A stretch of DNA of 64,000 nucleotides from Pseudomonas viridiflava (lineage in GTDB: Bacteria > Pseudomonadota > Gammaproteobacteria > Pseudomonadales > Pseudomonadaceae), in assembly GCF_900602065.1 (NCBI RefSeq), contig NZ_UWFN01000350.1:310001-374000 (forward strand), written 5' to 3'. Shown one piece after another: positions 17,447 through 26,131 of the stretch. Every line of letters starts with the position of its first letter. Position 1 is the stretch's first letter. The notes beneath the pieces are model-generated. The model was given only the letters and a program-made list of their open reading frames with translations. It did no database searches and was not told the DNA's origin. The position numbers were made by a program, and so were the translations under genes.

Positions 17447-19522
17447 ATGAGCGAGTTGTCTCAAGTCTCGGTCACCGCGCTCAAGGGCGTTGGCGAGGCC
17501 ATGGCCGAGAAGCTCGCCAAGGTCGGGCTGGAAAATCTGCAGGACGTGTTGTTTCACTTGCCGTTGCGTTATCAAGACCGTACCCGCGTTGTGCCCATAG
17601 GGCAATTGCGTCCTGGGCAGGATGCCGTAATCGAAGGCACGGTCAGTGGCGCTGATGTGGTCATGGGCAAGCGTCGCAGTCTGTTGGTGCGTCTGAACGA
17701 CGGTACCGGAAGCCTGAGCCTGCGTTTTTATCACTTCAGCAACGCGCAGAAGGACGCGCTCAAGCGCGGGACTCATATCCGCTGTTTTGGTGAGGCACGG
17801 CCGGGTGCGTCAGGTCTGGAAATTTACCATCCGGAATACCGTGCGCTGACCGGCAGCGAGCCTGCGCCTGTTGAGCAAACGCTCACGCCGATCTATCCCA
17901 CAACCGAAGGTCTGACCCAGCAACGCTTGCGTCAGCTCAGTCAGCAAACCCTGACGATGCTCGGGCCAAAAAGCCTGCCCGATTGGTTGCCGGAAGAACT
18001 TGCGCGGGATTATCAGCTTGCTCCGCTGGATGATGCGATCCGCTACCTGCATCACCCGCCGGCTGATGCCGATGTTGAAGAACTCGCGTTGGGACACCAC
18101 TGGGCGCAGCACCGGTTGGCGTTTGAAGAGCTTCTGACCCATCAATTGTCCCAGCAACGCTTGCGCGAAAGCCTGCGCTCGCAAAGGGCTCCGGCGTTAC
18201 CGGTGGCTAAAAAACTGCCAAAGCAGTTTCTTGCCAACCTCGGTTTCGCACCTACCGGGGCACAGCAGCGTGTGGGCAAGGAAGTTGCTTACGATTTGAG
18301 TCAGCCCGAGCCGATGCTGCGTTTGATTCAGGGCGATGTTGGGGCCGGTAAAACCGTTGTGGCCGCCCTCGCCGCCCTGCAGGCGCTGGAGGCCGGTTAC
18401 CAGGTGGCGTTGATGGCGCCGACCGAAATTCTTGCCGAACAACACTACATTAATTTCAAGCGCTGGCTGGAGCCGCTCGGCATCGAAACCGCCTGGCTGG
18501 CTGGCAAGCTCAAAGGCAAGGCCCGCGCCGCGTCGCTTGAACAGATCGCGGGTGGGACGCCAATGGTTGTAGGCACCCACGCGTTGTTTCAGGACGAAGT
18601 GCAGTTCAAGAATCTTGCACTGGTGATCATCGACGAACAGCACCGCTTTGGTGTGCAACAGCGTCTGGCGCTACGCAAAAAAGGTGTTGGCGGCCTGATG
18701 TGCCCGCATCAACTGATCATGACGGCTACACCGATTCCGCGCACGTTGGCGATGAGCGCGTATGCGGATCTGGATACGTCGATTCTCGACGAACTGCCGC
18801 CCGGACGTACTCCGGTCAATACCGTGCTGGTGGTAGATACCCGGCGCATCGAAGTGATTGAGCGGGTGCGGGCTGCCTGCGCGGAAGGTCGTCAGACGTA
18901 TTGGGTCTGCACCTTGATCGAGGAGTCCGAAGAGCTGACGTGTCAGGCGGCGGAAACGTCTTTTGAAGAATTGACCAGTGCGCTGGGTGAGTTCCGTGTG
19001 GGCTTGATCCACGGACGCATGAAGCCTGCCGAGAAGGCAGCGGTCATGGCCGAGTTCAAGCAGGGCGCGCTGCAGCTGCTGGTGGCGACGACGGTGATTG
19101 AAGTCGGTGTCGACGTTCCCAACGCCAGCTTGATGATTATCGAAAACCCCGAGCGTCTTGGGCTGGCGCAGTTGCACCAGCTCCGTGGTCGCGTGGGCCG
19201 TGGCAGTGCCGTCAGCCACTGCGTACTGCTTTACCATCCGCCGCTGTCGCAAATAGGTCGCCAGCGCTTGGGCATCATGCGTGAAACCAACGATGGCTTT
19301 GTGATTGCCGAGAAGGATCTGGAGTTGCGCGGGCCCGGCGAGATGCTCGGTACCCGGCAAACCGGACTGCTGCAGTTCAAAGTCGCGGATCTGATGCGCG
19401 ATGCCGACCTGCTACCAGCCGTACGTGACGCTGCTCAGGCCTTGCTTGAGCGGTGGCCGCAGCACGTCAGTCCGCTGCTGGAGCGATGGCTTCGTCACGG
19501 ACAGCAATACGGTCAGGTGTGA
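17447..19522 (+). CDS. recG: ATP-dependent DNA helicase RecG
   Basis: 691 residues from MSELSQVSVTALKGVG; an upstream in-frame ATG at 17402 overlaps oxyR and is unlikely. Order: N-terminal wedge/OB domain (about 1-150), helicase with Walker A GDVGAGKT (about 295-302), DEQHRFG box (about 395-401), and motif VI QLRGRVGRG (about 575-584). RecG reverses stalled replication forks and branch-migrates Holliday junctions. Probably cotranscribed with oxyR. Confidence 0.97.
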   Translation: MSELSQVSVTALKGVGEAMAEKLAKVGLENLQDVLFHLPLRYQDRTRVVPIGQLRPGQDAVIEGTVSGADVVMGKRRSLLVRLNDGTGSLSLRFYHFSNAQKDALKRGTHIRCFGEARPGASGLEIYHPEYRALTGSEPAPVEQTLTPIYPTTEGLTQQRLRQLSQQTLTMLGPKSLPDWLPEELARDYQLAPLDDAIRYLHHPPADADVEELALGHHWAQHRLAFEELLTHQLSQQRLRESLRSQRAPALPVAKKLPKQFLANLGFAPTGAQQRVGKEVAYDLSQPEPMLRLIQGDVGAGKTVVAALAALQALEAGYQVALMAPTEILAEQHYINFKRWLEPLGIETAWLAGKLKGKARAASLEQIAGGTPMVVGTHALFQDEVQFKNLALVIIDEQHRFGVQQRLALRKKGVGGLMCPHQLIMTATPIPRTLAMSAYADLDTSILDELPPGRTPVNTVLVVDTRRIEVIERVRAACAEGRQTYWVCTLIEESEELTCQAAETSFEELTSALGEFRVGLIHGRMKPAEKAAVMAEFKQGALQLLVATTVIEVGVDVPNASLMIIENPERLGLAQLHQLRGRVGRGSAVSHCVLLYHPPLSQIGRQRLGIMRETNDGFVIAEKDLELRGPGEMLGTRQTGLLQFKVADLMRDADLLPAVRDAAQALLERWPQHVSPLLERWLRHGQQYGQV

Positions 19523-19609
19523 TGCATGTCGTCGCTTTGATGATCGCATCACACCCGAAACAGCCAAGCTGGTTATACTTCAGCGACTGTAAGAATTTGG
19601 ATACCCGCC

Positions 19610-21007
19610 ATGACAGAAGTTGCCCACGTCGATGAAGCGCCGCATGCCCCCTCCGTCATTCGGCAGTTGCTTGGCAAACTAGCAATCGGCTACCGCGAAG
19701 TGGATGAGTCCCCGCATCTGCCCGCAGCACGTATCGTCCAGGCGGTACTGGTCGAGGACGCTGTCGGCGCACTTCTGATCCTGTTTCCGCAAAGTCAGTT
19801 GCTGGACCTTAGCCGCATCACCGAGCTAACCGGTCGCAAACTGGTCGCCGTGTCTCACACGCGCATGCTGAAGATGCTGGCCAAGCACAGCCTGCATGTA
19901 TTACCAGGTCTGCCTGCGTTGACCAGTTCGCCTTGCCTGTATGACGATCGTCTGTTGCAGGAACCGTCAGTGTTGATCGGCTCGGGCGAGCCCGGGATTT
20001 TGCTGGAAATCAGCAGCGAAGATTTCAAATCCATGTTGAGCAAAGCCAGCGCTGCGCATTTTGGCGAGTTGCTGAGCACGATTCATCCAAACCTCGATCG
20101 TCCCGATGATGATCGCGAAGAGATTACCCAGGCCATGCACGCCTTCACGGCGCGCCGCATTCAGCAGCGTCTTGAAGCGACTCTGGAAATCCCGCCGCTG
20201 GCGGAAACCGCGCAGAAGATCATCAAACTGCGTGTCGACCCTGACGCGACCATTGATGACATCACTGGGGTGGTCGAGACTGATCCGGCCCTGGCGGCAC
20301 AGGTTGTGAGCTGGGCCGCATCGCCTTACTACGCGTCCACCGGCAAGATCCGCTCGGTTGAAGATGCCATCGTCCGTGTTCTGGGGTTCGATCTGGTGAT
20401 CAATCTGGCGCTGGGCCTTGCACTGGGCAAAACCCTCAGTCTGCCCAAGGATCACCCGCAACAGACCACGCCTTACTGGCAGCAGTCGATTTATACCGCT
20501 GCGGTTATTGAGGGGCTGACTCGCGCAATGCCTCGGGCACAGCGCCCTGAGGCGGGCCTGACGTATCTGGCCGGGTTGCTGCACAACTTCGGCTACCTGT
20601 TGTTGGCCCATGTGTTCCCGCCGCATTTCTCGTTGATCTGCCGGCAGCTGGAAGTTAACCCTCACTTGCACCACAGCTATGTGGAGCAACATTTGCTGGG
20701 CATCAGTCGTGAGCAGATGGGGTCCTGGTTGATGCGCTACTGGGACATGCCTGATGAGTTGTGCACAGCCTTGCGCTTCCAGCACGACCCGACTTATGAC
20801 GGTGAGCACAGCGCTTACGCCAATCTGGTTTACCTCTCGGTACGTCTGTTGCGCCAGAACGGCATTGGCTCGGGACCTAAAGAAGATATCCCGGACGAGC
20901 TCTTCGCCCGCTTGAGCCTGAGCCGGGAAAAGGCTGAAGAGTCAGTGCGCAAGGTGCTGGAAGCAGAAGTGCTATTGCGGGAACTGGCTTCGCAGTTTTC
21001 TAGCTGA
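19610..21007 (+). CDS. YbaK-like domain fused to HDOD domain
   Basis: 465 residues. Residues about 10-160 resemble the YbaK/prolyl-tRNA-editing fold (for example ITELTGRKLVAVS), and residues about 195-400 form an HDOD domain (IPPLAETAQKIIKLRVDPDATIDD, then VETDPALAAQVVSWAASPYY). HDOD proteins are signalling scaffolds related to HD phosphohydrolases. The canonical editing residues are not obviously kept, so deacylase activity is doubtful. It follows recG by 87 bp and may be cotranscribed. Similar genes are annotated near recG in other Pseudomonas. Confidence 0.85.
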   Translation: MTEVAHVDEAPHAPSVIRQLLGKLAIGYREVDESPHLPAARIVQAVLVEDAVGALLILFPQSQLLDLSRITELTGRKLVAVSHTRMLKMLAKHSLHVLPGLPALTSSPCLYDDRLLQEPSVLIGSGEPGILLEISSEDFKSMLSKASAAHFGELLSTIHPNLDRPDDDREEITQAMHAFTARRIQQRLEATLEIPPLAETAQKIIKLRVDPDATIDDITGVVETDPALAAQVVSWAASPYYASTGKIRSVEDAIVRVLGFDLVINLALGLALGKTLSLPKDHPQQTTPYWQQSIYTAAVIEGLTRAMPRAQRPEAGLTYLAGLLHNFGYLLLAHVFPPHFSLICRQLEVNPHLHHSYVEQHLLGISREQMGSWLMRYWDMPDELCTALRFQHDPTYDGEHSAYANLVYLSVRLLRQNGIGSGPKEDIPDELFARLSLSREKAEESVRKVLEAEVLLRELASQFSS

Positions 21008-21010
21008 TTA

Positions 21011-21096
21011 TTGGAGCGAGGCTTGCCCGCGAATCAAACGACGCGGTATAGCTGGCAAACCGCGTTACCGTTCTTCGCGGGCAAGCCTCGCTCCAA
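21011..21096. repeat. REP inverted pair, TTGGAGCGAGGCTTGC type
   Basis: TTGGAGCGAGGCTTGCCCGC and its exact complement at the other end, 86 bp in total, with a second short dyad (ACGCGGTA / AACCGCGTT) in the middle. Intergenic between convergent genes, starting 3 bp after the HDOD-gene stop. Confidence 0.9.
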
Positions 21097-21106
21097 CAGG
21101 TTCTTG

Positions 21107-21508
21107 TCAAACCGTTTCCTGCGCCTCCCCCGGCAACTGCTCATCCAGGTGCAGCCACGGCAAGCGGTTGTCCGTCCAGATGTGACGATCGGCAGGGGCA
21201 AGCTCCGGTTGGTCAAAAGTGGCCACCGTGACGTCTATGTCCTCCGGGCTGTTGCGCGAAAATAATGCCAGCTGGGCGCCGCAGTTATTGCAGAAATAAC
21301 GCACACAGGTCGGGCCTGAGTCGTAGGTCGCCGGGCTGCCCTCGGTCCATTCGAATGACGTCACAGGTACTGAAATCCAGGTCATGACAATCCCGCCCGA
21401 GGTGCGTCGGCAGATTGAGCAATGGCAATGGGCGATGTCCTGCAGCGGTGCATCAAACTGATAACGCAGATTGCCGCAATGGCATCCGCCGGTAGTGATC
21501 TGGCCCAT
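21107..21508 (-). CDS. GFA family glutathione-dependent formaldehyde-activating-like protein
   Basis: 133 residues. The zinc-binding cysteines are in family order: CHCG (about 9-12), CHCSICRRTSG (about 28-38) and CNNCGAQL (about 73-80). The family is named for a glutathione-formaldehyde lyase, but most members have no proven role. The gene stands alone, convergent with the HDOD gene and divergent from the citrate carrier. Confidence 0.92.
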   Translation of the reverse strand: MGQITTGGCHCGNLRYQFDAPLQDIAHCHCSICRRTSGGIVMTWISVPVTSFEWTEGSPATYDSGPTCVRYFCNNCGAQLALFSRNSPEDIDVTVATFDQPELAPADRHIWTDNRLPWLHLDEQLPGEAQETV

Positions 21509-21837
21509 ATCCCTTTTCCTTTGTTCTAGACGTGCTGATGAACTTCTGACCGTTCAGGCTCGCATTCGTCATCAAAAACTAACGCTCAAAGGTTTCAGCG
21601 GCGAAAGCTGAATGAAAGCTTGGCCGATTAGCATCCACCCACCGCCGGCAATAGACCGGTCAGCCACATGTGCGTTTCACAACGTACAAAGGCCCAGTTA
21701 ACAACAACAAATGGTGACCCTGATGTGCTCTAGTGCCCTGCTGCATTCCCCGCTTTCGCCCCTACTCCATGCGCCGCTCTTCTTGAGCTGATTCGCCCTT
21801 CGCCTTAGCCAATCGCGTACCGCCTGGAGTATTTACT
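21509..21837. promoter_or_regulatory. Leader/intergenic region before the CitMHS carrier, with A-rich motif
   Basis: About 330 bp without a confirmed gene. AACAACAACAAA at 21700-21711 fits the AANAANAA pattern bound by Hfq/Crc in Pseudomonas. It sits directly before an ATG (21711) that opens a 26-codon frame ending at 21791, a possible leader peptide with no strong ribosome site. GGAG stands about 7 bp before the carrier ATG. Regulation by Crc is inference. Confidence 0.4.
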
Positions 21838-23145
21838 ATGTTGACCTTCCTTGGCTTTGCCATGGTGATTGCTTTCATGTACCTGATCATGAGCAAGCGC
21901 CTTTCCGCGCTGATTGCTCTGATTCTGGTACCGATCCTGTTTGCCATTTTCGGCGGTTTCGCTACCGAAATCGGCCCGATGATGCTGGCCGGTATCACCA
22001 AGCTCGCGCCGACTGGCGTGATGCTGATGTTCGCCATTCTGTACTTCGCCTTGATGATCGACTCGGGTCTGTTCGACCCGGCCGTGCGTCAGATTCTGAG
22101 GTGGGTCAAAGGCGACCCGATGAAAGTATCGGTGGGTACTGCGGTGCTGGCACTGGTGGTTTCTCTGGACGGTGACGGCGCAACGACTTACATGATCTGC
22201 GTCGCAGCGATGCTGCCGTTGTACAGTCGCATCGGTATGAGCCCACGCATCATGGCCGGCCTGATCATTCTGGCGGGCGGCATCATGAACATGACCCCAT
22301 GGGGTGGGCCGACCGCCCGTGCGGCCAGTGCATTGCATGTGGAAGCATCCGATATTTTCGTACCGATGATTCCGGCCATGTTCGCCGGGGTGGTTGCACT
22401 TCTGCTGATTGCTTACTTCTATGGCAAGCGTGAGCGCGCTCGTTTGGGCGAACTGCATCTGCAGGGCGATGAAGCCGATCACAGCGAAATCAGTGTTTCG
22501 CAGTTTCCGGATGCTCGTCGTCCGAAGATGATCTGGTTCAACGGTGCGCTGACACTGGTGCTGATGATCTCGCTGATCATGAGCCTGTTGCCGTTGCCAG
22601 TGCTGTTCATGATCGCCTTCAGTATCGCAATGATCATCAACTACCCGAACATGCAGGATCAGAAAGACCGTGTGGCGGCTCACGCTGGTAGCGTTCTGTC
22701 AGTGGTTGGTTTGATCTTCGCTGCGGGTATCTTCACCGGCATTCTGACCGGTACCGGCATGGTTGATGCCATGTCCAAGAGCCTGTTGGCAGTAATTCCG
22801 GACGCCATGGGCCCGTACCTTGCGGTCATTACTGCATTGGTCAGCATGCCGTTTACCTTCTTCATGTCCAACGACGCGTTCTACTTCGGCGTGTTGCCGG
22901 TACTGACTGAGGCGGCTGCTCACTACGGTATTTCGCCGGTGGAAATGGCCCGCGCTTCGATCGTGGGTCAGCCGGTTCACCTGCTCAGCCCGCTGGTTCC
23001 ATCGACTTACCTGCTGGTCGCCCTGGCCGGTATCGAATTCGGTGACCACCAGCGCTTCACCTTGAAGTGGGCAGTTCTGGTTTGCCTGTGCATAATGGTT
23101 GCCGCTTTGCTGATGGGGATCTTTCCTCTCTACAGCAGTCTATAA
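21838..23145 (+). CDS. CitMHS family citrate-metal:H+ symporter
   Basis: 435 residues, about 11-12 membrane helices, beginning MLTFLGFAMVIAFMYLIMSK. The length and the DGDGATTYMIC segment (about 115-125) and the GGPTARAASAL segment (about 157-167) match CitMHS carriers, which import citrate complexed with a divalent metal. A Pseudomonas CitN/CitM-like carrier is the best call; metal preference cannot be read from sequence. A perfect 12-bp hairpin follows the stop. Confidence 0.9.
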   Translation: MLTFLGFAMVIAFMYLIMSKRLSALIALILVPILFAIFGGFATEIGPMMLAGITKLAPTGVMLMFAILYFALMIDSGLFDPAVRQILRWVKGDPMKVSVGTAVLALVVSLDGDGATTYMICVAAMLPLYSRIGMSPRIMAGLIILAGGIMNMTPWGGPTARAASALHVEASDIFVPMIPAMFAGVVALLLIAYFYGKRERARLGELHLQGDEADHSEISVSQFPDARRPKMIWFNGALTLVLMISLIMSLLPLPVLFMIAFSIAMIINYPNMQDQKDRVAAHAGSVLSVVGLIFAAGIFTGILTGTGMVDAMSKSLLAVIPDAMGPYLAVITALVSMPFTFFMSNDAFYFGVLPVLTEAAAHYGISPVEMARASIVGQPVHLLSPLVPSTYLLVALAGIEFGDHQRFTLKWAVLVCLCIMVAALLMGIFPLYSSL

Positions 23146-23159
23146 AGTCGGCTCACTTG

Positions 23160-23207
23160 TTTTGCGGCCCATGTCCCGGTCTTCACCGTCGGGCCTGGGC
23201 CGCAAAA
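23160..23207 (+). terminator. Hairpin after the citrate carrier
   Basis: TTTTGCGGCCCA and TGGGCCGCAAAA, a perfect 12-bp inverted repeat around 24 bp, 15 bp after the carrier stop and before terC. The T run is short, so it may terminate or attenuate. Confidence 0.55.
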
Positions 23208-23232
23208 GTTTAAACGCTCAAAGGATTACAAA

Positions 23233-24000
23233 ATGGAATGGCTGACCAGTCCTGAAATATGGATTGCTTTCTTCACCCTGACTGCCCTGGAAATCGTTCT
23301 GGGCATCGATAACATCATCATGATCTCGATCCTGGTCAGCCGCATGCCTAAACACATGCAGGCGCGCACCCGGATTTTCGGCCTGGCGCTGGCCATGGTC
23401 ACGCGCATCCTGTTGCTGCTGTCGATCACGTGGGTCATGCGTCTGACCGCTGATTTGTTCGTCGTGATGGGCCAGGGCATTTCGGGCCGCGACCTGATTC
23501 TGTTCTTCGGTGGTCTGTTCCTCCTGTGGAAGAGCTCGCAAGAGATCTACCACGGTCTGGAAGGCGAAGAAGAGTCTGCGGACGAGCCAGGTGGCAAGGG
23601 TGGCAAGTTCATCTACACCATCATCCAGATCGCGATCATCGACATCGTGTTCTCGCTGGACTCGGTGATCACTGCTGTCGGCATGGTTTCCCACGTGCCG
23701 GTCATGGTTGCCGCGATTGTGGTTGCCGTGCTGGTGATGATGTTGTGCGCTGGCACCATCAGCGACTTCATCGAGAAGCACCCATCGCTCAAGATGCTGG
23801 CGCTGTCGTTCCTGATCGTCGTCGGTACCGTATTGATCGCCGAAGCGTTCGACGTGCATGTGCCTAAAGGCTACGTCTACTTCGCGATGGCTTTCTCCCT
23901 TGCTGTTGAAGCGATCAACATCAAGATGCGCATCGCGCACGCCAAGAAGAAAGCGCAAAGCGAGCCAGTAAAACTGCGTAAAGACATCCCGGGGCAGTAA
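23233..24000 (+). CDS. TerC family integral membrane protein
   Basis: 255 residues with about seven membrane helices. LEIVLGIDNIIMISILVSR (about 16-34) and IDIVFSLDSVITAVGM (about 139-154) are the two repeats with acidic residues that define TerC/YkoY proteins, some of which export manganese or confer tellurite resistance. Function here is not proven. Strong terminator after the stop. Confidence 0.92.
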   Translation: MEWLTSPEIWIAFFTLTALEIVLGIDNIIMISILVSRMPKHMQARTRIFGLALAMVTRILLLLSITWVMRLTADLFVVMGQGISGRDLILFFGGLFLLWKSSQEIYHGLEGEEESADEPGGKGGKFIYTIIQIAIIDIVFSLDSVITAVGMVSHVPVMVAAIVVAVLVMMLCAGTISDFIEKHPSLKMLALSFLIVVGTVLIAEAFDVHVPKGYVYFAMAFSLAVEAINIKMRIAHAKKKAQSEPVKLRKDIPGQ

Positions 24001-24014
24001 ACCGGTGTGTTGTT

Positions 24015-24050
24015 AAAAAACGGGGCGCAGTGATGCGCCCCGTTTTTTTT
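24015..24050 (+). terminator. Terminator after terC-family gene
   Basis: AAAAAACGGGGCGCA / TGCGCCCCGTTTTTTTT with a GTGA loop, 14 bp past the stop. Textbook intrinsic terminator. Confidence 0.95.
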
Positions 24051-24124
24051 GGCCTGAGGCCGCAAATCGTGCGGGGAAATGCAGTCTTTGCGGGAAACTT
24101 CATGTTGGCCTGTAAACCCAATTC

Positions 24125-24220
24125 CTGTGGGAGCGAATTCATTCGCGAAGAGGCAATTGCCAGTGATAAATCTTCATCGGATGCACCGGCCTATTCGCGA
24201 ATAAATTCGCGCCCCCGGGG
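24125..24220. repeat. REP inverted pair, CTGTGGGAGCGAATTCATTC type
   Basis: CTGTGGGAGCGAATTCATTC is matched about 60 bp later by the partly degenerate GCGAATAAATTCGCGCCCCC. Between 24221 and the start at 24407 I see only the promoter/leader region of the next gene. Confidence 0.75.
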
Positions 24221-24406
24221 GATTGGGTTTGGCAGCATGTAAATGTAGATGGCTGATTTATTACAGATTTGTTTCAATGGGCTGGCGCGATGCAGTGCTG
24301 GCATTTAAGCCAAAGGCCGACTAAAGGTTAGTGAAGCCATTACGCGCGTCATTCGCTGGACCTTCAATTCATTGCCCGCATGGGCACAGCTCAGGGGGCT
24401 TTCCGT

Positions 24407-26059
24407 ATGCTGACCCTGCTCGATTTGCTTTCGGCCGTGGCCTTGCTGATCTGGGGCACTCACATTGTTCGTACCGGCATTCTGCGCGTGTACGGCGCGC
24501 AGTTGCGTCAGGTCATCAGCCAGAACATGTCCAGGCGTCCGCTGGCGTTCATCGCCGGGATCCTGGTAACTGCAGTGGTGCAAAGCAGCAATGCTACCGC
24601 TATGTTGGTGACTTCATTTGTCGGTCAGGGCCTGATGGCGCTGACCCCTGCTCTGGCGATCATGCTGGGCGCGGATGTCGGTACCGCGTTGATGTCGCGC
24701 GTTCTGACGTTCGATTTGTCCTGGCTGTCGCCACTGCTGATTTTCCTCGGCGTGGTTTTCTTCCTGTCACGCAAGCAAACCCGCCTGGGCCAACTCGGCC
24801 GTGTTGCTATTGGCCTTGGGCTGATTGTGCTGGCGCTGCAATTGATCGTCACCGCTGCTGCGCCAATCACGCAAAACGCGGGCGTTAAAGTGCTGTTCGC
24901 TTCGTTAACCGGTGATTTGCTGCTGGATGCGCTGGTTGGCGCGTTGTTCGCCATGATCTCCTACTCAAGCCTTGCCGCCGTTCTGCTGACCGCAACGCTG
25001 GCTGGCGCTGAGATCATCAGTCTGCCGGTTGCTATCGGTCTGGTAATCGGCGCGAACATCGGCAGCGGCATGCTGGCATTCCTCAGTACCAGTATGCAGA
25101 ACGTGGCCGGTCGCCAGGTGGCGCTGGGCAGCTTGCTGTACAAGTTGTTTGGCTTGCTGCTGGTTATTCCGGTGCTTGATCCGCTGGTGCACTGGATCGA
25201 CAGCCTGGGCTTCAGCCCGCAAGACATGGTCATTGGCTTTCACCTGATCTACAACACCGCGCGCTGCCTGATCATGTTGCCCACGGTCGGTCCAATGGCG
25301 CGTCTGTGTTCGGTCATCTTGCCTGAGCGTCCGGAGGTCAACGGCTTGGCCAAACCGCGTCATCTGGACCTGACCGCGCTTTCTACACCCAGCCTGGCAC
25401 TGGCCAACGCGGTGCGGGAAACCCTGCGCATGGGCGACCTGATTGAAGGCATGCTCGGCTCGATGCTGGAAGTGTTGCGCGGTACGCAAACGTCCATGAC
25501 TCAGGAAATGCGGCGTCTTAACGACGATGTCGAGGCGCTGTACAGCGCAATCAAACTGTATCTGGCGCAGATGCCCCGGGAAGACCTCGGCGAGCAAGAC
25601 AACCGGCGCTGGGCGGAAATTATCGAACTGACGATCAACCTGGAGCTGGCTGCCGGTTTGATCGAACGCATGCTGCGTAAAATCCAGCAGCAGAAAACCT
25701 CCCAACGTCGTTCGTTTTCCGAGGTCGGGCTGGAAGAGCTGGCGGGCCTGCAGTCCCAGTTGTTATCCAACTTGCGGCTAGGCCTGTCGGTGTTTCTCAG
25801 TAGCGATCCGGAAAGCGCCCGGCAGTTGTTGCGTGAGAAACGCCGCTTCCGGGCACAGGAGCGACGTCTGGCCCACGCGCACGTCAGCCGGTTGCAGCGC
25901 AAAGTCGTGCAGAGTCTTGAAACCAGCTCGCTGCACCTTGAGCTGATTGCCGACATGAAGCGTCTCAACTCGCTGTTCTGCAGCAGTGCCTATGCGGTAC
26001 TGGAAACTGCCGACACCGGTGCCCTGTCCAGCGAAAGCGAGCCTGAGCAGTCAGCGTAA
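24407..26059 (+). CDS. Na+/phosphate cotransporter family protein
   Basis: 550 residues from the ATG at 24407, chosen because AGGGGG lies 8 bp upstream; an earlier ATG at 24380 has none. Residues about 1-300 carry the paired Na/Pi-cotransporter repeats with the QSSNATAMLVTSF motif (about 64-76) and its partner YSSLAAVLLTATL. Residues about 340-530 are helical and PhoU-like. It may move phosphate with sodium; substrate not proven. Confidence 0.9.
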   Translation: MLTLLDLLSAVALLIWGTHIVRTGILRVYGAQLRQVISQNMSRRPLAFIAGILVTAVVQSSNATAMLVTSFVGQGLMALTPALAIMLGADVGTALMSRVLTFDLSWLSPLLIFLGVVFFLSRKQTRLGQLGRVAIGLGLIVLALQLIVTAAAPITQNAGVKVLFASLTGDLLLDALVGALFAMISYSSLAAVLLTATLAGAEIISLPVAIGLVIGANIGSGMLAFLSTSMQNVAGRQVALGSLLYKLFGLLLVIPVLDPLVHWIDSLGFSPQDMVIGFHLIYNTARCLIMLPTVGPMARLCSVILPERPEVNGLAKPRHLDLTALSTPSLALANAVRETLRMGDLIEGMLGSMLEVLRGTQTSMTQEMRRLNDDVEALYSAIKLYLAQMPREDLGEQDNRRWAEIIELTINLELAAGLIERMLRKIQQQKTSQRRSFSEVGLEELAGLQSQLLSNLRLGLSVFLSSDPESARQLLREKRRFRAQERRLAHAHVSRLQRKVVQSLETSSLHLELIADMKRLNSLFCSSAYAVLETADTGALSSESEPEQSA

Positions 26060-26131
26060 AAGACGGGATGTGAACGTACCGGGCACATCGAAGTCTGTTA
26101 GACATACCGATCCGCAAGGAAGCAATGTTTT

